Source: Strigomonas culicis (Eukaryota > Euglenozoa > Kinetoplastea > Trypanosomatida > Trypanosomatidae). From it: a stretch of 13,636 nt of DNA. The stretch covers positions 1-13,636 of the forward strand of contig AUXH01000526.1 of assembly GCA_000482145.1 (NCBI GenBank), written 5' to 3'. The notes beneath the pieces were generated by a model. It did not search any database. It saw only the letters and a program-made list of their open reading frames with translations, and was not told the DNA's origin. Numbering within the stretch: the stretch's first letter is position 1; each line of letters begins with the position of its first letter. The position numbers were made by a program, and so were the translations under genes. Below, in pieces: positions 1 to 7,200 of this stretch.

Positions 1-461
1 ATTTTTTTGTTTACTTTTCACCTACACGCCTACAGTTCCCCGGCTCTCAGCTATCTCAATATAGGCCTACGCGTATATATGTATATACATATACTGTGTT
101 TTCTTTTTTTTTTCAGCACTTTTTTCTTCCATTTCGTAGTTTTTCCTCTTTTTTTAAATTTTTTTTTCGTTCTGACCTGTTTTTTTTTTCTTCATTAATA
201 CTGTATGACATGGCTATGCACACACCCCTTTTCTCTCAGTGATTTCGTATGTCTTCTTTTTTTTTTTTTGTGTTGTTGAAAGAAAGGCAAACCAATAAGA
301 AGACAAATGAATCAAGTAAAAACAAAAAGGAGAATAAAAAGGAAAAACAGACAATCAAATAAATAACATGAAATGATAATGAACACAAATTGTGAAATAA
401 AAAACAAAAAACAAACAGAAAGTAATTAAAAAAAAAATGACTTTTACTTTGCTCAGTTGCT

Positions 462-552
462 TTTTTTTTTTCTGTTTTTTTTTCTCTTTTACTATTATAC
501 CATAATGACTCCAAAATAATACTAAAAAAAAAAGGAAAAAGAAACATGAAAG
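462..552 (+). repeat. Imperfect AT-rich inverted repeat (hairpin-forming)
   Basis: The core arms are 487-498 and 516-527, which pair at 11 of 12 positions around a 17-nt loop. Pairing continues outward with mismatches and G-U pairs, T-rich on the left (462-486) and A-rich on the right (528-552), giving roughly 32 paired positions of 40 by hand count. Much of the pairing is simply T tract against A tract, so it may be an accident of composition. It lies in a probable 3' UTR or intergenic stretch. Confidence 0.4.
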
Positions 553-1101
553 AGTCAATAGCAGCACCGAAAACCTGGATTAAAAAGTCAATTATATATA
601 TATAAGGAAAAAAAGAGTAAATTAAAGAGAAGTATCTTCTCTATGAAGAGCTAAAGAAAGTGTAATCGTTTTTCCTTTTCGTTTTTGTTGTTGCATTATA
701 TCTCATTCTTTTTGTTTTTTCTCCCTGTTTTTTTTTTACTTTGTTTGAAGGAAAGAAATACTCTTCCCTTTTCTTGTTTCACCGTTGTTTCGAACTCTAG
801 TTTTTATACAATTTCTTTCGTTTTTTCTGTTTTTTTTTTACTTTTGTTCTTTTTTTTTCTTCCTTTTCTTTTTCTTTCGTTCTTACGTATTTACTGAAAT
901 CGTAATCGAGAAAAAAATAATAAACAGACAAAAAAGTAACCATCCTCCTTTCTTGAGGTCGAGTTCCGTGGGGCTCAAAGACACCTTTTTTTTTTTTACA
1001 AACAAACTGCCTCTCTTTTTCTCCCTCCTCTCTTCTCTTCTTCATATATACTATGATAACAATAACACAAATTAAATAAAAGAAAAGTAGTTCTGATAAC
1101 G

Positions 1102-1146
1102 TTTTTTTTTTTTTGTCGTTCTTTCCGCATTTTGTTTCGCTGTTAG
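1102..1146 (+). promoter_or_regulatory. Polypyrimidine tract and trans-splice acceptor, gene 1
   Basis: A run of 13 T (1102-1114) continues as a mostly pyrimidine tract and ends at the first following AG, 1145-1146. The next ATG is the gene 1 start at 1187, giving a leader of about 40 nt. A spliced-leader acceptor is inferred from position and composition. Confidence 0.6.
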
Positions 1147-1186
1147 ACGTGTCTGACACACCCACACCCACACCCATTCCTCGACG

Positions 1187-3385
1187 ATGCCGCAGACGTA
1201 CATTATCCGCTTCCGTGTCATTTCCGTCGAGAGCAAGGCGCTGCCGAACGGCCAGCAGTACACCCTGTACTACCGCCGCGGCAACACCGCGCGAAGCACG
1301 CCGTGCTATGTCGCGCAGGACGGCTACGTCGACTTCTCGACGATGCCGGAGGGCGCGGCGGTGGTGCACTTCAAGAGCGGCCGCGGGCTGAACCGCTTCG
1401 CGCCGAAGTTCATCCAACTGCGGCTGGAGGAGTACACGCGCGGCTGCCCGCGCCGACCGGTCGGCGACGTTGAGATCGACTGCGGCGCCGGCATCCGCAA
1501 CGCGATGACGCAGTACGCGGGTATCCTGGAGAAGCAGTTCACGCTGTACGGGCTGCCGGCGAAGCTGCGCATCGCGCTGCTCGCGTACCCCGACAGCGCG
1601 GCGCCGCTCTCCTTCGATGGCCTTATCGACACGAACGCGGCGCCGGCGCGCGCGGCGCCGAAGGGCGTCGTTAAGACGATGGCGCGCGGCGAGGCGATGA
1701 CGCTGCTGATATCGCTGGAGACGATGCTGGAGCGGCGCGGCGCCGCCGGCACCCAGGCACCGACGACGCGCGTGGAGCGGCAGCTCCGTGAGTTGGAGGA
1801 GCGCCGCAAGCAGCTGACCGGCACGGAGGGGCTCGCGGCCACCGTCGTGCGGGAGCGCGCGGAGCACTGCATCGCCGCACAGTACGTGGCGCTCGCGCAC
1901 AAGCTGCGCGGCAACTACGTGGGCGAGACGGGCGCGTACCTGCGCGAGATGGCGCTGCGCAGCGGCGTGCTGCTATCGGAGGAGCAGCCCGGCGGCGACC
2001 CTGGCGCGCTGCGCGGGCAGCTGCGACAGACGGAGCTGCGGCTCGAGGAGCTGCGCGCGCAGCAGCACCAGCTGGAGGAGGACCAGCTGGCGCTCGGCCG
2101 CATCCAGCACAAGACGGACGTCACCGCGGAGCTGTGCGCGAACCTGGAGAAGGTCGCGACGGTCGGCACGCAGATCAAGACGCTGGAGCAGCAGCAGCGC
2201 GCGCTCGCCGAGGCGACGCAGCGGGCGCCGGCGGCGGCGACACCGCTGTCGCAGGAGGTGCAGCGCATCGACGCGCGCGTCGCGGCGCTGGCGACGGAGC
2301 GCGAGCAGCTGCAGGCGAAGGTGCGCCACATGAGCGGCGTCGCCGCGACCCACGTGCTCGCCTGGGCGCGCAGCAAGAACCCGCCGGAGGAGAGCCGCCG
2401 CCCGGCCGACCGCCGCGGGGTGGACGACCTCTTCCCCGGCGGCGGCAAGGACGCCGAGGGGCCGCGCGACGTGCTGCAGGAGCAGCAGCGAAAGGAGATT
2501 CTGAACGCTTTCAAGGACCTCCGCGCCTCCGCGCTGCCGCCGACCGCGCGCAGTGCCTCCAGCGGCTCCTCCTCCGGCGCCGCCTCGCCGCGCGATGGCT
2601 ACGGGAACGACCTGCCCTCCCGCGGCGACTTCGGCGGCAGCAAGCCGAAGGCGGCGTCGGCGCGCCACGCCGACCCGCTGCGGCCGGAGGGCATGGGCAC
2701 GAACATGTTTGCGCCGGAGCCCGCGGCTGGCGGCGGCGGCGCGGTCAAGCTGCCCTCCCGCAGCGAGTTCAACTTTGCCGCGTCGGCCAACAAGCGCGAC
2801 GCGGCGCCGGCGGCGGAGTTCGACTTCAACGCGGTGCTGCGCGGCAGTGGCGGCGGCGGCGCCGTCGCGGAGAGCGCCGCGTCCGGCTTCGTGCTGGAGC
2901 CGCAGCACGGCGACGGCAGCGACAACCCATTCGCCGCGGCGCTGGCGCCCGCGGCGGATCCCTATGCGTCCTTCGGCGGCGCTGCTGCTGCTGCTGCGGC
3001 GGCGGCGCCCGCTGCCGCGAAGGCCACGGTCGACCCGTACTACGACGACATCGACGACTACACGGTGCCGGCGGACATGGTGGAGCAGCCGGCGGTGGAG
3101 TTCGACAGCAACTTCACCTTCGGGATGGAGGAGCCCGCGAGCGCCGCGCCGGCGCCGTCGGTGGCGGCGACGCTGGCCGCGGTCGGCATGCCACCGCGGC
3201 CGACGTACAGCTTCGGCCCCTCGGACGACACCACGGGGGGCTCCGCCGGCATGTTTGGCGGCGGCGGCGGCGCGGCCGTGGAGTTTGGCAAGCCGGATTA
3301 TGACTTTGGCGGCGGCGGCGACGGCGGCATGGGCGGCGGCGGCGGCTTCAGCAGCGGCCTGCCTGCCTACAGCTTTGGGAGCTAG
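1187..3385 (+). CDS. NT-C2-like/coiled-coil protein with FG-rich disordered tail
   Basis: A 732-residue protein; function not established. Residues 1-145 look like a beta-rich C2-type domain of the NT-C2 class: an opening strand (YIIRFRVISVES), then a LPNG turn, a YTLYYRRG strand, a FAPKFIQLRLEEY strand, and a VEIDCGAGI segment. Residues about 195-215 and 275-385 are heptad-like, rich in Leu/Glu/Gln/Arg, and predict coiled coil. From about 395 the protein is low-complexity, with Gly, Ala and Ser runs. All eight FG dipeptides lie after residue 480, several as [FY]xFG (643-646, 674-677, 705-708, 728-731). There are two LPSR-x-[DE]-F units (476-482, 522-528), one NPF (580-582) and a DDLF (413-416). 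The start is the first ATG after the proposed acceptor. The NT-C2, coiled coil and NPF order recalls EHBP1-type trafficking adaptors, but the tail could equally suggest an FG-nucleoporin-like or scaffold protein. No transmembrane segment or signal peptide is seen. The C2 call is by eye, at moderate confidence; the gene itself is near certain from codon bias. Confidence 0.9.
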   Translation: MPQTYIIRFRVISVESKALPNGQQYTLYYRRGNTARSTPCYVAQDGYVDFSTMPEGAAVVHFKSGRGLNRFAPKFIQLRLEEYTRGCPRRPVGDVEIDCGAGIRNAMTQYAGILEKQFTLYGLPAKLRIALLAYPDSAAPLSFDGLIDTNAAPARAAPKGVVKTMARGEAMTLLISLETMLERRGAAGTQAPTTRVERQLRELEERRKQLTGTEGLAATVVRERAEHCIAAQYVALAHKLRGNYVGETGAYLREMALRSGVLLSEEQPGGDPGALRGQLRQTELRLEELRAQQHQLEEDQLALGRIQHKTDVTAELCANLEKVATVGTQIKTLEQQQRALAEATQRAPAAATPLSQEVQRIDARVAALATEREQLQAKVRHMSGVAATHVLAWARSKNPPEESRRPADRRGVDDLFPGGGKDAEGPRDVLQEQQRKEILNAFKDLRASALPPTARSASSGSSSGAASPRDGYGNDLPSRGDFGGSKPKAASARHADPLRPEGMGTNMFAPEPAAGGGGAVKLPSRSEFNFAASANKRDAAPAAEFDFNAVLRGSGGGGAVAESAASGFVLEPQHGDGSDNPFAAALAPAADPYASFGGAAAAAAAAAPAAAKATVDPYYDDIDDYTVPADMVEQPAVEFDSNFTFGMEEPASAAPAPSVAATLAAVGMPPRPTYSFGPSDDTTGGSAGMFGGGGGAAVEFGKPDYDFGGGGDGGMGGGGGFSSGLPAYSFGS
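2981..3007 (+). repeat. Alanine-codon repeat (GCT)5(GCG)4
   Basis: Nine consecutive alanine codons in gene 1 (residues 599-607): five GCT followed by four GCG. GCT is uncommon in this GC-ended gene, so a pure GCT run suggests replication slippage. Length may vary between alleles. Confidence 0.8.
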
Positions 3386-4334
3386 CCAGCGCGTCATCCA
3401 CCGCGCCAGTGTAAGAATAGAAGCTAGAAACTAGTGGAGCTGAAGGTACATAACCAAAAATAAAACAAAACCGAAATAAAAACGCCTAAAGAGCGACAGC
3501 AATAACAACAACAACAACAAATGAAAAAAAAAACACAAAGAGAACGGTGCACTTTTTTTTTTAGTTCTTTTTATTGCTGTACCTTTTTTCTTTTTCGCCT
3601 TCTCTCTCTCGTGCTTTATTTATGGATGCTGTGGCTCTAAGGTGAAAGAGGCTAAAAGCCGAAACTAATAACTAGGGAAAAAGGATAAAAAGAAAAGAAG
3701 AAGCACAACAACGGACAACAAACTATAAACTACATTTTCATTGTTGATAATTTTGTACTTGTTCTTCTTACTCTTTTTCTCTTTCTTAGTCTCATTTGCG
3801 ACATTCAAACAACACTGTTTTGCCCATGAAAACGAAAAGAAGAGACCGTAACAATAACAACCAAAGGAAAGTGTGATTTGGAAGAGGTAATTTCTCATTA
3901 GGCGATGCATAAGCCGAAATCACTTTTTTTTTCTTTTCTTATTGGTCTCTCCTTCCCTTTAATGTCATTCATTCTTTTCACTTGTGCAGCTAACCATAGT
4001 GATGTTCTATACAAATATTGCATTTTTTCTTCCCTCTTGTGCTCTCTTGTTATTGTTCGTTGTATTAACTATCGGAGACTCCAAAAAAAAAAGAAGAAGA
4101 ACAGAAGATGAATAATTAAAAAAAAACTATATCATATATACATATAAATGTCTATGCGCTTTCTCTTTTTGAGTCCCTCTCTTCCCCTCTTCTCTCCTCC
4201 TTCTCTCTGTCACCCAAGAGGTCAGTAGAACACGTGTAGTATCGAGTGGCGGACGAACAACAGAAAAAAAAAAACATCATCCCCCATAGGCACATACCCG
4301 CAGGCGCTTGGGCACTGTCGTTCGCGCAGCAGGC
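3386..4334. other. Spacer between genes 1 and 2
   Basis: It begins with a short GC-balanced remnant, then turns A-rich with an ACA repeat (3504-3520), T-tracts near 3551-3600 and mixed AT-rich sequence. A 68-codon frame at 3905-4111 encodes a hydrophobic peptide but lacks the GC-ended codon bias and is not called. The 3' part (4158-4220) is the pyrimidine tract and acceptor for gene 2. The rest is probably the 3' UTR of gene 1. Confidence 0.75.
4174..4220 (+). promoter_or_regulatory. Polypyrimidine tract and trans-splice acceptor, gene 2
   Basis: An almost pure C/T tract (4174-4215, with T-rich sequence before it) ends at AG 4217-4218, with a second AG at 4219-4220. No ATG occurs between here and 4335, which supports that start and gives a leader of about 115 nt. 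Confidence 0.7.
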
Positions 4335-6515
4335 ATGCGACGGCACTGGCAGCTCCTGCCGGCGGCCCCGCTGTGGGCCGCGCGGCGCGCCTTCGTGGAG
4401 GCGTTCGTGAGCCCCGACATGGCAGCGGAGTCCGCCGCCGCGGCGGCAGCGGCTGCGGGCACCGCCGCCCCGCACGTGCCGGAGGGCGGCGGGCTGGGCA
4501 CGGCGGCGTACACGTATCCGCTCGACGCAGCCGGCATGTCGCAGCGGCTGTACGGCGAGGCGGCCGTCTTTAAGGACGCAGACGCTCACCGCATCTTCCG
4601 CACCGGCAGCGTGCACAGCTACAACCCGGCGACGCTCTTCGCGGACCTGAAGCACCTACAGGCGGAGGCCGCGCCGGCGGCCGCGACCCCCGCTGCGGTG
4701 CTGCCCGGCGAGGCGGTGCGCGCCGAGGAGGAGGAGCTCGACGCGGTGATGCGCGAGGGCCGCGACAAGCAGAGCGCGGCCGGCGCGGCGGCGGTCGCGG
4801 CCGCGATGCTCGAGGGGCGCAAGGCGGCGGACGGCATCGCGATGGTGCCCAACCACCCGCTCCCCGTCGTGTTCCCGCGGCCGGATGGGCTACCACCGCC
4901 GCTGCGCTTCATCCACAAGTTCGGCCCCGGCGGCGCGCGGCACACGCGGCCGCGGCTGCAGCAGCGCGAGGGCGAGGACCGCGCGGACGGCGCCGCCGCA
5001 CCGCTGCAGCGGGAGGTGGTGGAGGAGACGGAGGCGGAGAGCTTCACCGTGCGGCAGGAAACGGAGACGACCGCGCGCGTGCGGGACGCGAACGGCCGCG
5101 CGGTCGCCGTGCGGCACGTACAGCACTTCCGCGAGCTGGCGCACCTGCTGCCGGAGCGACTGTTGCAGCCCCTCCACGCGTGCGGCTTCAGCACGCCGAC
5201 GCTGGTGCAGGTGGCGGCGCTCCCGCTGCTGATGGAGGCGAGCGACAGCGGCGGCGACCTCTACGGCGTCGCCCCGGTGAGCAGCGGCCGCACCGTCGCG
5301 AGCGCCGCCGCCGCGCTGCCGCTGCTGTACCGCGTGCTGGACGACGAGGCCGCGCGCGCGCCGGTGAGCGGCCTCGCGCCGGTCGTGCTGCAGCTGTGCG
5401 CGTGCCCCGAGCGCGTCGTGCGCGCGGCGGCGACCTACCGCTGCCTCGCCGCGCCGGCGGTTCGGGTCCTGGCCGCGTGCGGCGCGGCGGCGACGGACGG
5501 CCAGCCGAGCGGCGCCTGCGATGTGCTCGTGACGACGCCGGCGTACCTGTTGGAGCTGCGCGCGGCCGGCGGGCTCGACCTCCGCGGGCTGCGCTTCTGC
5601 GCCGCGACGGACGTCGACGCGATGCTCGAGCGCGGCGACGACGCCGCGCTGCGGGAGGTGCTCGCGGCCGTGACCGCGGACCGCACGCCGGCGCCGCCGG
5701 TGCGGATGGCGCTGTGGTGCGCGGCTGCGAGCCACCGCGCGCGCGAGCTCGCCGGCACCTTTCTGGGACGGATGCACCCCACACTCGAGGTGCGGTCGCA
5801 GCTGCAGACGAACCACAACATGGAGCACTTCGTGTACCCGCTCGACGCGGCGGACGGGGGGCCAGACGGGGTGCTGAAGCTGTACGAGCAGCGCATGATC
5901 AGCAAACGCGACCAGGCGCTGCTCTTCTGCTGCGCCCCGCGCAGCGCGGAGGCCGCCGCGCGGTGGCTGGCAAAGGCGCTGCAGGCGCCACGCGGCCTCG
6001 TGCGCTATCTCCACGGCGGGCTGCGCAGCGGCCAGCAGGAGCGACTGCTCGCCGCCTTCCGCGACGGCGCGGTGCGTGTGCTGGTGACGACGGACGTGCT
6101 GCCGGAGGGCGTTGTGCTGCCGCAGCTGCAGCACGTGGTGAACATGGAGCTGCCGCGGTCGCGCGAGGCCTACGTGCAGCGGGTGAACATGGTGGGCCAC
6201 GGCGGCCGGCCCGGCACCGTGCACACCCTGCTGTCGCCGCGCGACCCGATGCTGCAGCCGGTCGTGCGCTACATGGAGGAGCGCAGCGGCAAGCCGCTCA
6301 GCGCCGCCGTGCGCCGGCTCGTCGGCGACGCCGCGGCGGCGGAGGCCGCGGCCGTCGGTGAGTGGCAGCGGCCGTCCGCGCGCTGCGCGGACGAGGGGCC
6401 GCGGCGCGTCGGCGGCGGCGGCGCGTGGCGCGTGCGCGGCCGGCAGGCACAGGAGGCGGAGGCGCCGCGGCGGCACCGTCGGCGGGCCGCGCAGCGCCGC
6501 CACGCCGCGAAGTGA
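4335..6515 (+). CDS. Degenerate DEAD-box helicase-fold protein (predicted pseudo-helicase), probably mitochondrial
   Basis: A 726-residue protein with the two-RecA-domain layout of DEAD-box RNA helicases (about 260-660) but ruined active-site motifs. The Q motif is kept (GFSTPTLVQ, 284-292, with F265 upstream). Walker A reads APVSSGRT (313-320), with Arg for the ATP-binding Lys. TPGR became TPAY (401-404), DEAD became TDVD (425-428) and SAT became CAA (462-464). Motif V keeps TD (586-587) but has PEGVV instead of ARGxD. Motif VI reads QRVNMVGH (615-622), losing both arginine fingers. HGG...FRDG (560-578) and the motif IV FCC region are recognisable. The N-terminus (RR at 2-3 and 17-18, no acid before Glu22) looks like a mitochondrial presequence. 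A 240-residue extension precedes the core and an Arg/Gly-rich basic tail follows (676-726). An in-frame TTG at 4308 is not favoured because 4335 is the first ATG after the acceptor. The likely role is structural or RNA-binding without unwinding, perhaps in mitochondrial ribosome assembly or RNA processing; that is inference. Confidence 0.9.
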   Translation: MRRHWQLLPAAPLWAARRAFVEAFVSPDMAAESAAAAAAAAGTAAPHVPEGGGLGTAAYTYPLDAAGMSQRLYGEAAVFKDADAHRIFRTGSVHSYNPATLFADLKHLQAEAAPAAATPAAVLPGEAVRAEEEELDAVMREGRDKQSAAGAAAVAAAMLEGRKAADGIAMVPNHPLPVVFPRPDGLPPPLRFIHKFGPGGARHTRPRLQQREGEDRADGAAAPLQREVVEETEAESFTVRQETETTARVRDANGRAVAVRHVQHFRELAHLLPERLLQPLHACGFSTPTLVQVAALPLLMEASDSGGDLYGVAPVSSGRTVASAAAALPLLYRVLDDEAARAPVSGLAPVVLQLCACPERVVRAAATYRCLAAPAVRVLAACGAAATDGQPSGACDVLVTTPAYLLELRAAGGLDLRGLRFCAATDVDAMLERGDDAALREVLAAVTADRTPAPPVRMALWCAAASHRARELAGTFLGRMHPTLEVRSQLQTNHNMEHFVYPLDAADGGPDGVLKLYEQRMISKRDQALLFCCAPRSAEAAARWLAKALQAPRGLVRYLHGGLRSGQQERLLAAFRDGAVRVLVTTDVLPEGVVLPQLQHVVNMELPRSREAYVQRVNMVGHGGRPGTVHTLLSPRDPMLQPVVRYMEERSGKPLSAAVRRLVGDAAAAEAAAVGEWQRPSARCADEGPRRVGGGGAWRVRGRQAQEAEAPRRHRRRAAQRRHAAK

Positions 6516-7200
6516 GCACGGCGCGCCCCCCTTTCCCGCATCGCAGTGCATGCGTATGGTTTTTCTTTTTTCTTTTCTTTGATGTTGCTGTGACTGGCGT
6601 CGCGTTTTGGTGCGGTTCGGTGGATCGTTGTTTTGCTTCACGGTCCGTGTACTCTTTGAGTTCTATCGTCTGGTGAGGGGTTATCTCCCCGTTCCCCCCC
6701 TCTTCTCTTTCCCTCTTGCTGGAAGGTGCATGTAAGATTGCTCCTTATACTGTTGTGTGTATATACTCTTTTATCATCTCCACTCTCTCTTTCTCTCTCT
6801 TTTCTTTTTTTCGTTTTTATGTTTTCTAGTAGAAAAAAAATAGAAGCGTTCTGTTCATTTACTTTTTTTTTTTTTGCTCTTAACTCGAAGCGTTTTTTCC
6901 GAAACAAACAAGAAAAGAAAAGGATACTGAGATCATTTATAGACTAACCCTTGTCAAGCTATTGAACGATAAGTCGTACTCAATAGTTGTATATAATTCA
7001 TATTCTGTAACCAACTAATTGGCTTTTACTACTAAAAGCAAAAACACGCCTTTTCATTCAAATAGCAACACTAAAAAAAGTAAGCAAATAAATACGTAAA
7101 TAAATCAATAACTAATCAAAGAAAAATAACACAATATAATAATAAAAAAGAAAACAACAACATCAACAATAAAAAGGAAGCTATAAACACGAAAGCGAAG
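6516..7200. other. Spacer between genes 2 and 3, with long A-rich leader
   Basis: After the stop of gene 2 comes a G/T-rich stretch (about 6576-6690) of more balanced composition. It contains a small GGGG/CCCC hairpin at 6677-6690. Pyrimidine tracts follow (6781-6829, 6863-6880). From about 6890 to the start of gene 3 the + strand is A-rich and contains no ATG. No coding frame with the local codon bias is seen. Confidence 0.7.
6781..6890 (+). promoter_or_regulatory. Polypyrimidine tracts and alternative trans-splice acceptors, gene 3
   Basis: Two candidates are visible: the CT/T-rich tract 6781-6827 ending at AG 6828-6829, and a run of 13 T (6863-6875) with the next AG at 6889-6890. Either gives a long leader (about 310-370 nt). 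Weaker AGs nearer the gene (about 6958, 7040, 7064) have poor pyrimidine tracts but cannot be excluded. Confidence 0.5.

Larger units (their letters stand above)
1..1186. other. AT-rich intergenic spacer upstream of gene 1
   Basis: No reading frame here shows the G/C-ended codon use of the real genes. Short frames on both strands only translate T or A tracts into Phe/Leu or Lys/Asn-rich peptides. Positions 1-270 and 660-860 are T-rich, while 270-660 is A/purine-rich on the + strand. The stretch probably holds the 3' UTR of an upstream gene outside the window, its poly(A) region, and the short leader of gene 1 after 1146. An imperfect AT-rich inverted repeat lies at 462-552. Confidence 0.75.

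Noticed and set aside
1973..3397. 474-codon minus-strand frame and long second-frame + reading (2134-3303) over gene 1
   Set aside because: Arg/Ala/Gly-rich shadow frames produced by GC-rich codons; they have no acceptor of their own and no plausible fold.
3905..4111. 68-codon frame with two hydrophobic stretches
   Set aside because: Codon use is that of the spacer, the lysine end comes from an A-tract, and T-tract translation accounts for the hydrophobicity. It cannot be supported as a gene.
4308..4334. In-frame extension of gene 2 from TTG at 4308
   Set aside because: Non-ATG starts are not expected here. ATG 4335 is the first after the acceptor and begins a good presequence.
6358..6363. 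GTGAGT, a 5' splice-site-like hexamer near the end of gene 2, considered because a DEAD-box gene is one of the few cis-spliced trypanosomatid genes
   Set aside because: The frame continues uninterrupted to the stop, no convincing branch or acceptor follows within the GC-rich tail, and this degenerate protein is not the cis-spliced helicase.
4890..6641. 583-codon minus-strand frame opposite gene 2
   Set aside because: It is an Arg/His/Ala-rich mirror of the GC-ended codons of gene 2, with no domain. The + frame has the recognisable helicase architecture and a splice acceptor.
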